Assembly: GCF_004335015.1 (NCBI RefSeq)
Contig: NZ_RQRU01000004.1
Span: forward strand, 62,001 to 126,000
Source: Psychrobacter pygoscelis
Lineage (GTDB): Bacteria; Pseudomonadota; Gammaproteobacteria; Pseudomonadales; Moraxellaceae
Length of the DNA stretch: 64,000 nt
Direction of reading: 5' to 3'
The notes under the pieces were generated by a model. That model ran no database searches, was not told the DNA's origin, and saw only the letters and a list, made by a program, of their open reading frames with translations. Each line of letters begins with the position of its first letter. The stretch's first letter is position 1. Below, in pieces: positions 7,663 to 17,215 of the stretch. The translations under genes and the position numbers were made by a program.

Positions 7663-10302
7663 ATGTCAGAGGCCAATAACGACGTCCAAACTATCAATCC
7701 TAATATGCCTGATGTGCCCCCCGTCAATCCTACTGAGCCGCCGACAAAGATATTCCTTAAGGACTATAAGCTACCAAGCTTTGATGTCGAGACTATCGAC
7801 TTAGACATCAAGCTATTTGCTGATCATGCGCTGGTCGATGCGACGCTTAAAATGGTCAGACAAGCTGAAGGTGCGCTGACACTATTTGGTCAAGACCTTG
7901 AGCTTAAATCAATTACCATGAACGGTAAGGCGTTAGCGGCTAGTGACTATACGTTAGACGCTGAGCGATTGGTTATCGAAGATGCGCCAGATCAAGCCAC
8001 CTTGCAGACACAAGTGCGCATCTGCCCGCAGACTAATACGGCGCTTGAGGGCTTGTATATGGCCGGTGAAGGCGCTGAGACCATGTTTGTGACTCAGTGT
8101 GAGCCTGAAGGCTTTCGCAAGATTACTTTCTATCCTGACCGCCCTGATGTACTAGCGAGATTTACTACGCGCCTTGAAGCAGACAAGCGTTTTCCGACCT
8201 TGCTAGCCAATGGTAATTTAGTCGAGCAGGGTGAAGTTGATGGTCAATCTGAGCGTCACTATGCAATTTGGGAAGACCCGACTAATAAGCCCAGCTATTT
8301 ATTCGCTTGCGTCTTTGCTGACCTTGATGTCTTGACCGATCACTATACGACTTCTGAGGGCCGTGAAGTATTGTTAGAGCTGTATGCCAAAAGCTCAGAC
8401 ATTGATAAGTGCCACGTGGGCATGCAAGCGCTTAAAGATGCCATGAAGTGGGATGAAGACAACTATGGCAGGGCCTATGATCTAGATCGCTATATGATCG
8501 TGGCGGTGAGTCAGTTCAATATGGGCGCGATGGAGAATAAAGGCCTTAATATCTTTAACACCTCATGTGTATTATCAAGTCCTGAGACGACAACAGACGA
8601 GCGCAGCTTCAATGTTAAGGCTGTCATCGCTCATGAGTATTTTCATAACTGGACGGGTAACCGCATTACCTGCCGTGATTGGTTCCAGTTATGTCTAAAA
8701 GAGGGTTTCACGGTATTTCGTGACCAGTCCTTCTCTGCCGATCAGCAGTCAGCTGCGGTGCAACGTATCGATGACGTGTCGATGCTGCGCGCGCATCAAT
8801 TCAGTGAAGATGCTGGGCCGCTTGCACATCCTGTGCGCCCTGAGAGTTTTGCCGAGATTAATAACTTTTATACCACCACGGTCTATGAGAAAGGCGCAGA
8901 AATTGTGCGCATGATTTATAACACATTAGGGCCAGATAAGTTCCGAAAAGGGACTGATGAATACTTCCGTCGTTATGATGGTCAAGCTGTGACGGTCGAG
9001 GACTTCTTATCTGCTATGAGTGTGACTGACACCAGTGTAGAGCCATTCTTAGATTGGTACCGTCAGCCGGGCACGCCAACGCTCTCAGGACAGCATAACT
9101 TTGATGCTGAGTCGCAAACTTTGACGATTACCTTATCGCAGCAGACACGGCAAGTATCAGGATTTGATGCGCCAAAACCATTACCGATTCCGGTAGCCAC
9201 TGCCTTATTCGATAGAGATTCAGGCGCTATCTTAGAGGAGCGGTTGCTACTTTTAGATCAACAAGAGCAGTCTTATACCTTTAATAATATCGCTAAGATG
9301 CCCGTCATCTCCTTGCTGCGCGACTTTAGTGCCCCGGTACAATTGAATTTTGATTATTCGGATGATGATTTAGCCTTTCTCATGACCCATGAGACCAATG
9401 GCTTTAATCGCTGGCAGGCGACGCAGATACTGGTTAATAAAATATTGCTGCAAGATAAACCTGCGTCCAGATATTTAGAAGCCTTATCAGCTACTATGCC
9501 GTCGCTAATCGATGAAGACGCTATGCTAGCCGCGAGACTGTTTGATATCCCCTCACAGCGTGAGCTGGCTACGGCGATGAGTCAAAACTATGATCCAGCC
9601 GTAATGAAACAAAAACGTGAAGCTTTATACAATCAGGTCGCGACTCATTTAAAGCCAAAGCTTAAACAGTGGTATCAGTCGCTGCCAATCGTTACCTTTG
9701 AAGATACACCAACAGCTCGTGGCAAGCGTGCCTTAAGAAATGTCCTATTGGATTTGGCACTGACCGCTAAGGTTGATGGTGCAGCTGATTGGGCAGTGCA
9801 GCAGTACGAGTCAGCCAGCTGTATGACAGAGCGCTTGGGTGCACTAAAAGCAATAGTCAATCATCAATTATCAGACACTGAGAAATATCTAACGAACTTC
9901 TATGAGCGCTTCAATGATGAAGCCTTAGTCATCGACTTGTGGTTTAGCGTTCAGGCGGCTTCAGACCATGTCAGTGCCGATGACATTACCAAGCTGATGG
10001 CACGAGATGACTTTGATTGGGGTACGCCGAACCGGGTGCGTGCGGTAATAAGTGCCTTTGCCGCGCAGCCGGATGTGCTTTGGACGCAAGTAGGACTAGA
10101 GGTCTATACTGAGGTCATCGCCAAGCTTGATGAGCTAAATCCAGTATTGGCCTCACGCTTGCTGCAAGTACTCGCACGTTGGTACACCTTAGTTGATGCG
10201 CGTAAATCAGTCGCTCATGATCAGCTGCTCAAGCTGCGCGATCGTGTGTCATCTAAGCATGTCCTCGAAAGTTTAGGTAGTGTATTGAACGCTGAGTCAT
10301 AA
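7663..10302 (+). CDS. pepN: Aminopeptidase N (M1 family)
   Basis: A cytosolic zinc aminopeptidase that removes N-terminal residues from peptides. The 879-residue length matches the bacterial PepN family (about 870-890). The exopeptidase motif GAMEN is at residues 288-292, the zinc-binding HEYFHNW at 324-330 and the third zinc ligand Glu in LKEGFTVF at about 347. The first 25 residues are a Pro/Asn-rich lead before the family start (KIFLKDYKLPSF). The ATG follows AAGGATAAAAAC. It is a single-gene unit closed by a strong terminator shared with the convergent DAHP synthase gene. Confidence 0.96.
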   Translation: MSEANNDVQTINPNMPDVPPVNPTEPPTKIFLKDYKLPSFDVETIDLDIKLFADHALVDATLKMVRQAEGALTLFGQDLELKSITMNGKALAASDYTLDAERLVIEDAPDQATLQTQVRICPQTNTALEGLYMAGEGAETMFVTQCEPEGFRKITFYPDRPDVLARFTTRLEADKRFPTLLANGNLVEQGEVDGQSERHYAIWEDPTNKPSYLFACVFADLDVLTDHYTTSEGREVLLELYAKSSDIDKCHVGMQALKDAMKWDEDNYGRAYDLDRYMIVAVSQFNMGAMENKGLNIFNTSCVLSSPETTTDERSFNVKAVIAHEYFHNWTGNRITCRDWFQLCLKEGFTVFRDQSFSADQQSAAVQRIDDVSMLRAHQFSEDAGPLAHPVRPESFAEINNFYTTTVYEKGAEIVRMIYNTLGPDKFRKGTDEYFRRYDGQAVTVEDFLSAMSVTDTSVEPFLDWYRQPGTPTLSGQHNFDAESQTLTITLSQQTRQVSGFDAPKPLPIPVATALFDRDSGAILEERLLLLDQQEQSYTFNNIAKMPVISLLRDFSAPVQLNFDYSDDDLAFLMTHETNGFNRWQATQILVNKILLQDKPASRYLEALSATMPSLIDEDAMLAARLFDIPSQRELATAMSQNYDPAVMKQKREALYNQVATHLKPKLKQWYQSLPIVTFEDTPTARGKRALRNVLLDLALTAKVDGAADWAVQQYESASCMTERLGALKAIVNHQLSDTEKYLTNFYERFNDEALVIDLWFSVQAASDHVSADDITKLMARDDFDWGTPNRVRAVISAFAAQPDVLWTQVGLEVYTEVIAKLDELNPVLASRLLQVLARWYTLVDARKSVAHDQLLKLRDRVSSKHVLESLGSVLNAES

Positions 10303-10337
10303 GTTCAAGTGTTTACCGTCATCTAAGGCTCTAACGT

Positions 10338-10366
10338 AAAAAGCCCATCGATTTGATGGGCTTTTT
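10338..10366. terminator. Bidirectional terminator between pepN and DAHP synthase gene
   Basis: AAAAAGCCCATC and GATGGGCTTTTT form a 12-base perfect stem around a 5-base loop, with A and T tracts in both orientations. Confidence 0.92.
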
Positions 10367-10405
10367 ATTATATAAAACAGAGGGCCGCTTAACGGCTTAA
10401 TACCA

Positions 10406-11488
10406 TTAACGATTAGGGAGGACGTCTTTTACCTCATCGCGCAGGTTACGGAGGGCAGCGACACTACTTTCCCAGTCAAGACAGCCATCGGTAATAGACT
10501 TGCCATACTCTAAATCTTCGAGATTGCTAGTGAGCTTCTGGTTACCACCTTTTAAATGACTTTCGATCATCAGACCAATGATAGATTTATTACCATTTTT
10601 GATTTGCTCAGCGACGTTTTTGATGACCATCGGTTGAAGATAAGGGTCTTTACCAGAGTTGGCATGACTAGAGTCAATCATAATCTTGCCGCTAGTTTTA
10701 CCTTTAGCCAGCTCATTTTCAGCTTGAGCGACCGCTGTCTCGTCATAGTTAGGCCCTGCTGCGCCGCCGCGGAGTACAACGTGTGCGTATGGATTGCCTT
10801 TAGACTTAATAATAGAGACTTTACCATCAGAGGACAGTCCCAAAAAGCTATGACCGACTTGTACCGCTTGCATGGCGTTGACAGCCACTGTCATGCTGCC
10901 ATCGGTGCCATTTTTGAAGCCGACTGGGCAGGAGAGACCAGAGCTCATCTCGCGGTGGGTCTGGCTTTCAGTCGTGCGCGCGCCAATAGCTGACCAGCTA
11001 ATCAAGTCTTGAATGTACTGCGGCGTATTGGGGTCTAGCGCTTCAGTCGCACAAGGTAAGCCCTTTTCATTGAGATCAAGCAGTAGCTTGCGAGCTAGGC
11101 GTAGTCCTTTTTGAATATCAAAGCTGTCATTCATATCAGGGTCATTAATGAGACCTTTCCAACCGACCGTGGTGCGAGGTTTTTCAAAATAAACGCGCAT
11201 AACAATAAAGATCGTGTCTTCAATCTCTTTGGCGAGTGCTGCTAAGCGGTCAGCATATTCGTGAGCAGCTGCTATATCGTGAATAGAGCATGGCCCAATA
11301 ACGACAAACAAGCGTTTGTCATGACCATCCAATATATTCTGAATGGTCTGTCTACCATGCAATACGGTATGATGGGCGACGTCGGATAAAGGCAGCTCCG
11401 CCTTTAATTCAGCTGGAGTTACTAAGGGGATAAATTCTTCAATATTCACGTCATCAATATCTACATTATGAGTGGCTGGTGTCATCAT
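10406..11488 (-). CDS. aroG: 3-deoxy-7-phosphoheptulonate (DAHP) synthase, AroG/AroF type
   Basis: It condenses phosphoenolpyruvate and erythrose 4-phosphate, the first step of the shikimate pathway to aromatic amino acids. The 360-residue protein is a class I (AroAI) enzyme of the E. coli AroF/G/H group: IGPCSIHD (residues 64-71), YFEKPRTTVGWKG and the metal/substrate segments SHANSGKD and IESHLKGGNQ are all present. Which amino acid inhibits it cannot be read safely from the sequence, so the symbol aroG is provisional among aroF, aroG and aroH. The gene is divergent from lpxB and shares a 185-base promoter region with it. Confidence 0.9.
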   Translation of the reverse strand: MMTPATHNVDIDDVNIEEFIPLVTPAELKAELPLSDVAHHTVLHGRQTIQNILDGHDKRLFVVIGPCSIHDIAAAHEYADRLAALAKEIEDTIFIVMRVYFEKPRTTVGWKGLINDPDMNDSFDIQKGLRLARKLLLDLNEKGLPCATEALDPNTPQYIQDLISWSAIGARTTESQTHREMSSGLSCPVGFKNGTDGSMTVAVNAMQAVQVGHSFLGLSSDGKVSIIKSKGNPYAHVVLRGGAAGPNYDETAVAQAENELAKGKTSGKIMIDSSHANSGKDPYLQPMVIKNVAEQIKNGNKSIIGLMIESHLKGGNQKLTSNLEDLEYGKSITDGCLDWESSVAALRNLRDEVKDVLPNR

Positions 11489-11673
11489 GATTTTCTTTCT
11501 ACTAGCTATAGGGTTGAGCTTTTCATTATGCGGTCTAAATTATCAGATGACAAGAGTATAGGTAGAGTTAATTGACTGATTACTGGAATGTAAAAACGAA
11601 AAATTTGTTATACTTTTGATAATACTATGAAGTCGTCACTAGCTTATTCCAAAATTTTATATATGAGAGTCTT

Positions 11674-12960
11674 ATGATATCGCGATCTAATCACAATGAG
11701 ACTATTTCCCAACAAGTCAAGACTCATAGTGGCCGCGCAGAACCTCAGATGGTGATAGGTATTGTCGCAGGAGAGGCGTCTGGAGATGCGCTAGGTGCTG
11801 ATTTTATGGCGCAGATGAACAATCTTTTTGACGGTATTACTTGGGTTGGTGTGGGCGGCGCTCGCATGATTGCGCAGGGGTTAACGCCTATTTTTGAATT
11901 AGAGCGCCTTGCTGTCATGGGCTTGGTCGAGGTGTTGTCGCAGTTACCTGATTTGCTAAAAGCTCGGCAAGAGCTATTAGCCGCTTTTAAGCAGGCCAAT
12001 ATAGATTGGTTTATTGGTATTGACGCACCAGACTTTAACCTTCGGGTCGCCAAAAAGCTCAAACCAAGAGGCGTATTTTGTGTGCAGTACGTTAGTCCTT
12101 CGGTTTGGGCATGGCGCGAGTCACGAATACACGGGATTAAGGCAGCAACGCATTTGGTGCTCTGCCTGTTTCCTTTTGAGCTAGCTGTATATAAGCGTCA
12201 TCATCACCCTGCTGTGTGTGTAGGTCATCCGCTGCTGCACACTATTCCAGAATATCTCGTCAAAACGCCGACCGCTGAGCTACGCAGCACATTAGTTTGG
12301 CACAATGATGGCTTGCAGCAGTATTTTAAGGAGCGTTATCAGGACGTCAGTCAGCTAATTTGTGTGATGCCAGGCTCACGGCGCAGTGAGATTAATGCGA
12401 TACTACCACTGATGTTAGACGGTATCCAAAAGCTACTACTGGTCGATCCTAAGCTGTGCTTTATCGTGCCTACAGTCGATCAGAACCATCAATATATCGT
12501 CCAAGACTTAATCGATAAGCACTCAGCGCAACTTCGTGAGGCGATAACGGTGGTCTACGATCAGTCGCAGCCTAACTTCAGTCAGCAAGCGATGGCGGCT
12601 TCTGATATCGTGTTACTGGCTTCTGGAACAGCTACCCTAGAGGCGATGCTGCTTGAGCGGCCGATGGTCGTTATTTATCAATTAAATAACCTTACTTATC
12701 AGATTGCGAAGCGTCTCGTCAAAGTACCCTTTGTGTCCTTACCTAATATATTGGCAGACGAGCAAATCGTCCCTGAGCTGATTCAAGAAAAAGCCACCGC
12801 TATGAGCATCTGTCGCAGCGTGACTCAGCTCATGCTAGATCGTGCTTACAAGGTGCAGCAACAAGCGTTGATTCAGACCAAAGAAGCTTTAAAAAACCAA
12901 AGCAACCAACAGCCGGCGCATGCTGTTGTTGAGCATTGGCTTGAGCAGCAGAAATCTTGA
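11674..12960 (+). CDS. lpxB: Lipid-A-disaccharide synthase
   Basis: LpxB joins UDP-2,3-diacylglucosamine and lipid X to make the lipid A disaccharide at the inner membrane. The 428-residue protein shows the diagnostic GEASGDALGADFM (residues 33-45), a VSPSVWAWRESRI segment, the PGSRRSEI motif and a C-terminal GT-B donor-binding region with SGTATLEAML. The first 25 residues before MVIGIVAGE are an unusual hydrophilic lead; the internal Met26 could be an alternative start. rnhB follows on the same strand, as in E. coli, but lpxD-fabZ-lpxA are not upstream. Confidence 0.95.
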   Translation: MISRSNHNETISQQVKTHSGRAEPQMVIGIVAGEASGDALGADFMAQMNNLFDGITWVGVGGARMIAQGLTPIFELERLAVMGLVEVLSQLPDLLKARQELLAAFKQANIDWFIGIDAPDFNLRVAKKLKPRGVFCVQYVSPSVWAWRESRIHGIKAATHLVLCLFPFELAVYKRHHHPAVCVGHPLLHTIPEYLVKTPTAELRSTLVWHNDGLQQYFKERYQDVSQLICVMPGSRRSEINAILPLMLDGIQKLLLVDPKLCFIVPTVDQNHQYIVQDLIDKHSAQLREAITVVYDQSQPNFSQQAMAASDIVLLASGTATLEAMLLERPMVVIYQLNNLTYQIAKRLVKVPFVSLPNILADEQIVPELIQEKATAMSICRSVTQLMLDRAYKVQQQALIQTKEALKNQSNQQPAHAVVEHWLEQQKS

Positions 12961-13246
12961 ACGCAGTAAGCAAGCTGTGTTTAATAGTTGTTTTTTCATA
13001 GCTGTTTTGCATAGTAAGTTAAGCCTGCTATTTTTTACAGCCTTTGTTGCGCTCATTACTGTCCCTTTTATAGTCAATCCATTTTATATTGGTCACAAAG
13101 TTGCTAGTATAAGCTTACGTCCGCCTCAGCCATCTGATGACTTTTAGCCAGTAAATTTATACTAGCTACTCTTTTACGTATCAGTTTTAAATCAGATTAA
13201 CTGTGTTGATCAAAAGCCTTTTTGCCATTTACTAAAAGCCATATTT

Positions 13247-14155
13247 ATGAATGCCATACCATCTGTGTCACCATCGTTATCTAAAGCAGCCATTCAGCAG
13301 CAGATTCAGCAAGTCGCTGTTAAGGGTCAATATATCAGTTTAGAAGCGCCTATCCGGTTATCAGGGTCGCTTAATTCACTAGCGCTACTGAAGGATATGA
13401 AAGGTGCGAAGGATAGTAGGGTAGAGTCTACTGAGCTGCGACTACAAATTGGCGTCGATGAAGCAGGGCGGGGGCCATTACTCGGTGATGTGGTGGTTGC
13501 GGCGGCCATACTGCCGACGGCATGGTCAGGTGAGATTGAGGCGCAGCCGTTGCAGGGTACACCACTAGCAATATTGACGGACTCTAAGAAGCTAAGTGAA
13601 AAAAAGCGTGATTTACTCTATCCCCTTATTCAACAGCAGGCGTTAGGTTATGTCGTAGCGGATGTGCCCGCGGCAGTCATTGACCAGGTCAATATCTTGC
13701 AAGCGACGATGCTAGGCATGCAGTTATGTACTGAGCAATTATTGCAAGCTATCGTCGAAAGCCTACCTGAAGCCAGAGAGGGTGAGGAGCAAGATACCGC
13801 TATTCAGAATTTTGATAGGTCAACGTTAAGCGTTGAGCTATTATTCGATGGCAATCGTTGCCCAGAGTTTGATTTTACTAAGTTGGCCACTCTCGGTATC
13901 AATCGTGAGCAAATCGACTTGCAAGCGTGGGTCAAAGGCGATGGTCGCCATACCAGTATAGCTGCTGCAAGTGTGTTGGCTAAGGTTAGCCGAGATCTAG
14001 GCATGTATGAGTTGGCCAAGCAGCACCCAGAGTTTGCTATTGAGCAGCATAAGGGCTATCCGACTCAAGCCCATCTGGCTGCTATCGCTGAGCATGGTGT
14101 TTTGCCAGCGCATCGGCGTAGCTTTGCTCCGGTTAAGCGAGCCTTAGAAGATTAG
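13247..14155 (+). CDS. rnhB: Ribonuclease HII
   Basis: RNase HII removes ribonucleotides and RNA primers from DNA hybrids. The catalytic Asp-Glu pair is in [13 protein letters not shown] (about residues 69-81), followed by [12 protein letters not shown], a FDGNRCPE segment and the C-terminal [20 protein letters not shown]. At 302 residues it is about 90 longer than usual because of a 65-residue N-terminal lead, and an acidic insert of about 20 residues around [13 protein letters not shown]. An internal ATG at 13397 (Met51) could be the true start. It follows lpxB after 286 bases. Confidence 0.92.
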   Translation: MNAIPSVSPSLSKAAIQQQIQQVAVKGQYISLEAPIRLSGSLNSLALLKDMKGAKDSRVESTELRLQIGVDEAGRGPLLGDVVVAAAILPTAWSGEIEAQPLQGTPLAILTDSKKLSEKKRDLLYPLIQQQALGYVVADVPAAVIDQVNILQATMLGMQLCTEQLLQAIVESLPEAREGEEQDTAIQNFDRSTLSVELLFDGNRCPEFDFTKLATLGINREQIDLQAWVKGDGRHTSIAAASVLAKVSRDLGMYELAKQHPEFAIEQHKGYPTQAHLAAIAEHGVLPAHRRSFAPVKRALED

Positions 14156-14354
14156 AGTTTTAAATTCACCTAACCATCGTTACTATGACGGTCTATTGCT
14201 AACGCCTGTTATGATAGTCTATAGGTTGACGTCTATTCTTAATTGCACCGTTGAGCATGATTCCCTATTGGGTTCTTAGCCATTACCTATTATAATTGCC
14301 CAATTTTTGCCCCTTTTGTTTACTATAGACTATGACCTGCCAAAGGCTTCAACG

Positions 14355-15500
14355 ATGACGACTGTATCTTTAACCACGCCCTATTATGAAATTGATGTGC
14401 CCGCATTACGGCGTAATCTAAGTATCGTTCAGCGTCTTTGCGAGCTGTCAGGCGCTAAGGCCTTACTGGCGCTTAAATGCTTCGCGACTTGGGGTGTGTT
14501 CGATGTCATGAGTCCGTATTTGCACGGCACGACCTCGTCATCACTCAATGAAGTACGCTTGGGTAAAGAGGCCTTTGCAGGCGAAACGCATGCCTATAGC
14601 GTCGCCTATGCTGAAAATGAGATAGATGAGGTACTTGAGTACGCTGACAAAATCATCTTTAATTCCTTTAACCAGCTGGCAGCTTTTAAAGACAAGGCGC
14701 AAGCGCAAGGCATCCCTGTAGGACTGCGCCTCAATCCGCAGACCAGTAACTCGTCGTTTATTATCGCTGACCCTGCGCGGCCCTTTAGCCGTCTAGGTGA
14801 GCATGATATTAATAAAATTGAGGGTGTGGTAAGCGACATTAGCGGAGTGATGATTCATAACAACTGCGAGAATGATAGCTTTGACGCCTTTAGCGCCAGC
14901 CTTGATGATATCGAAGCTAAGTTTGGCCACCTATTCAAGCAGCTTGATTGGGTGAGCCTAGGCGGCGGTATTCACTTTATTGCGCCGGATTATCCTTTAG
15001 AGAAGCTGGCCGAGCGGCTTAAGCAATTTAGCGAAACCCACGGCGTTCAGGTGTATCTTGAGCCAGGTGAAGCCTGTATCCACGGCGCGGCTAAACTGGT
15101 CACCACGGTGCTTGATACGCTTCATAATGGCAAGGCACTCGCAGTAGTGGACTCGTCTATTGAGGCGCACATGCTCGACCTACTTATCTACCGTGAGACT
15201 GCACCTGTGGTTGAGATAAACGCTGAAGCTTGTCAGCTCATAGCAACTGAGTCTGCTACATCGACCATTATCTATGGCAAGTCGTGTCTGGCTGGCGACA
15301 TTTTTGGTGAATACCAGCTAGCGCAGCCTTTACAGATTGGCGATAGAGTCGCGTTTGGCAATGCGGCTGGCTACACCATGGTCAAGAAAAACTGGTTTAA
15401 TGGTGTCGCCATGCCGTCTATCGTTATCCGCGATGATGAGGGCAAGTTAACCGTGCAAAAAACCTTCGGTTATGAGGACTTTAAAGCCAGTCTGTCGTAA
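14355..15500 (+). CDS. nspC: Carboxynorspermidine/carboxyspermidine decarboxylase
   Basis: A PLP enzyme of the alanine-racemase fold that decarboxylates carboxynorspermidine or carboxyspermidine to the free triamine. From the ATG the protein has 381 residues: the PLP lysine lies in LLALKCFATWG (Lys41), with HNNCENDSF, the glycine loop SLGGGIHF, and EPGEACIHGA near the phosphate and active site; SCLAGDIFGEY carries the active-site cysteine and aspartate. I chose the ATG at 14355 because TPYYEIDVPALRRNL directly after it is where the family starts; the upstream TTG at 14307 adds an unlike lead. The next gene encodes the partner dehydrogenase. Confidence 0.93.
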   Translation: MTTVSLTTPYYEIDVPALRRNLSIVQRLCELSGAKALLALKCFATWGVFDVMSPYLHGTTSSSLNEVRLGKEAFAGETHAYSVAYAENEIDEVLEYADKIIFNSFNQLAAFKDKAQAQGIPVGLRLNPQTSNSSFIIADPARPFSRLGEHDINKIEGVVSDISGVMIHNNCENDSFDAFSASLDDIEAKFGHLFKQLDWVSLGGGIHFIAPDYPLEKLAERLKQFSETHGVQVYLEPGEACIHGAAKLVTTVLDTLHNGKALAVVDSSIEAHMLDLLIYRETAPVVEINAEACQLIATESATSTIIYGKSCLAGDIFGEYQLAQPLQIGDRVAFGNAAGYTMVKKNWFNGVAMPSIVIRDDEGKLTVQKTFGYEDFKASLS

Positions 15501-15825
15501 ATTGCGAAAACATCGTTCTGGTTAATTTAGAGTTTTACCATTTGTAATGGTTAGTTTTTTGCCCAATATAAATTGGAGAGGCGAGTCATTTAAGCCGTAT
15601 ATTCTCTTAAGTGTTAAAAAGAAATCTACCTTCATGATCAGTGCTTGCCGCCTAGCTTTTACAAAAAGGGCAGCACGTTTTCCTTTAATAAAAGAGGCAC
15701 TATGAGGGTGTTTAATTAGCAATTCGGGTACGTGGGTTTTCCTCTGGTCTTCCTTTTTAATTCACGTACATCATTAACCTGTGCCAACCACTCATCAATA
15801 TGGCACTCAAAGGAGGATTCATCCG
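15501..15825. other. 325-base gap inside the polyamine gene pair
   Basis: No gene is supported. A weak terminator-like hairpin (15537-15560) closes nspC, and a 7-base inverted repeat GTACGTG...CACGTAC is at 15728-15734 and 15763-15769, shortly before the dehydrogenase ribosome-binding site. The second gene may therefore have its own promoter or leader control. Confidence 0.4.
15537..15560 (+). terminator. Weak terminator-like hairpin after nspC
   Basis: ACCATT-TGT-AATGGT is followed by TAG and six T. The stem is only six bases and AT-rich, so it may be leaky. Confidence 0.4.
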
Positions 15826-15828
15826 TTG
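15809..15828 (+). promoter_or_regulatory. Strong ribosome-binding site that fixes a TTG start
   Basis: AAAGGAGG (15809-15816) is a near-perfect Shine-Dalgarno sequence 9 bases before TTG at 15826. The frame is also open from GTG at 15781, but that start would place the AAAGGAGG inside the coding region and adds 15 residues unlike the family. Confidence 0.75.
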
Positions 15829-17103
15829 ACCACAACCAGTCCAGCTAGCTCAGCTCCAAAACGTAACGTACTTATCATCGGTGCAGGCGGCGTCGCCCAA
15901 GTCGTCGCGCATAAGTGTGCTATGAACAATGACGTACTCGGCGAGATTCACATCGCTTCACGCACCAAAGCCAAATGCGATGCTATCGCCGCTAGCATCG
16001 TGGAGAAGGGCAGCTTTAAGCAAGAAGCCATACTAAAAACCCACGAAGTTGATGCCATGGACAGCGAAGCGGTGGCCCAGCTTATTCGCGATACTGGCGT
16101 GCAAATCGTCATCAACGTCGGTTCAGCGTTCGTTAATATGACCGTGTTAGAGGCCTGTATCGACACGGGTGCTGCTTATATCGACACCGCCATCCACGAA
16201 GACCCACGCAAGATTTGCGAAACACCGCCTTGGTACGGCAACTACGAGTGGAAACGCAAACAGCGCTGCGCCGATAACAACATCACCGCTATCTTAGGCG
16301 CAGGATTCGACCCCGGCGTCGTCAACGCTTACGCGCGCCTAGGCTACGACATGATGGACAAGGGTAGCGTCACTGATATCGACATCATCGATATCAACGC
16401 GGGTAGCCATGGCAAATACTTCGCCACCAACTTCGACCCCGAGATTAACTTCCGCGAGTTCACTGGCACCGTCTACTCTTGGCAGAACAGCCAGTGGCAA
16501 TCTAATAAAATGTTTGAGGTCAAACGTACTGACGACTTGCCTGTCGTTGGCGAGCAAAACAGCTACCTGTCTGGTCACGACGAGATTCACTCATTGTCCG
16601 CCAACTTAGACGTGCCCAACATCCGCTTTTGGATGGGCTTTGGCGAGCACTACATCAACGTCTTCACCGTACTGCAAAACCTCGGCCTACTCTCTGAGCA
16701 ACCGGTCACTACTGCTGAAGGCTTAGAGGTTGTACCACTGAAAGTTGTGAAAGCCGTCCTGCCAGACCCAAGCTCACTCGCGCCAAACTATACGGGCAAG
16801 ACCTGCATCGGTGACAAGGTGAAAGGCAAGATTAATGGCACAGATAGCGAGATCTTCATCTATAACGTCGCTGACCACAAAGACGCCTATAACGAAGTCG
16901 GCAGCCAAGGTATCTCCTACACCGCAGGCGTGCCCCCTGTCGCTGCTGCCATGCTCGTTGCCACTGGCGAGTGGAACGCAGGCAAGATGGTCAACGTCGA
17001 AGAATTGGACGCCAAGCCCTTCATTAACTTACTCAATAAAATCGGCCTACCAACCCGTATCCAAGATGCGGACGGCGACCGACCTTTAGCGTTTAGCGAG
17101 TAG
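15826..17103 (+). CDS. Carboxynorspermidine/carboxyspermidine dehydrogenase (saccharopine dehydrogenase family)
   Basis: It reductively condenses aspartate semialdehyde with a diamine (putrescine or diaminopropane) to give carboxyspermidine or carboxynorspermidine, the substrate of the nspC product. The 425-residue protein starts with a Rossmann motif LIIGAGGVAQVVAHKC and contains the saccharopine-dehydrogenase segments VIDTAIHEDP-like AYIDTAIHEDPRK and ILGAGFDPGVVNAYAR. Codon use is strikingly rich in C-ending codons (AAC, TTC, ATC, GAC), unlike nspC next to it and most neighbours, which suggests very high expression or a different history. It starts with TTG behind a very strong ribosome-binding site and ends at a strong terminator. 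Confidence 0.9.
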   Translation: MTTTSPASSAPKRNVLIIGAGGVAQVVAHKCAMNNDVLGEIHIASRTKAKCDAIAASIVEKGSFKQEAILKTHEVDAMDSEAVAQLIRDTGVQIVINVGSAFVNMTVLEACIDTGAAYIDTAIHEDPRKICETPPWYGNYEWKRKQRCADNNITAILGAGFDPGVVNAYARLGYDMMDKGSVTDIDIIDINAGSHGKYFATNFDPEINFREFTGTVYSWQNSQWQSNKMFEVKRTDDLPVVGEQNSYLSGHDEIHSLSANLDVPNIRFWMGFGEHYINVFTVLQNLGLLSEQPVTTAEGLEVVPLKVVKAVLPDPSSLAPNYTGKTCIGDKVKGKINGTDSEIFIYNVADHKDAYNEVGSQGISYTAGVPPVAAAMLVATGEWNAGKMVNVEELDAKPFINLLNKIGLPTRIQDADGDRPLAFSE

Positions 17104-17144
17104 TTTGCTCGTTAAGTTATTGATGATTTAAGTCGTCTGACATG

Positions 17145-17177
17145 AAAAAGCCCGTCACTCATTAGGCGGGCTTTTTT
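17145..17177 (+). terminator. Rho-independent terminator after the polyamine dehydrogenase gene
   Basis: AAAAAGCCCG and CGGGCTTTTTT form a stem around a 12-base loop with a six-T tail, 41 bases past the stop codon. Confidence 0.9.
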
Positions 17178-17215
17178 ATGGGCGCAGGTTTGATAAGCTC
17201 TAAGTACTTTAGATA

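Noticed and set aside
10556..10993. 145-residue frame opposite the DAHP synthase gene
   Set aside because: Antisense shadow of a strongly conserved enzyme gene.
12920..13147. 75-residue plus-strand frame after lpxB with hydrophobic stretch
   Set aside because: It starts inside lpxB, has no ribosome-binding site and no recognisable family.
15522..15722. 66-residue minus-strand frame between the polyamine genes
   Set aside because: No ribosome-binding site, no family, and it overlaps the nspC hairpin.
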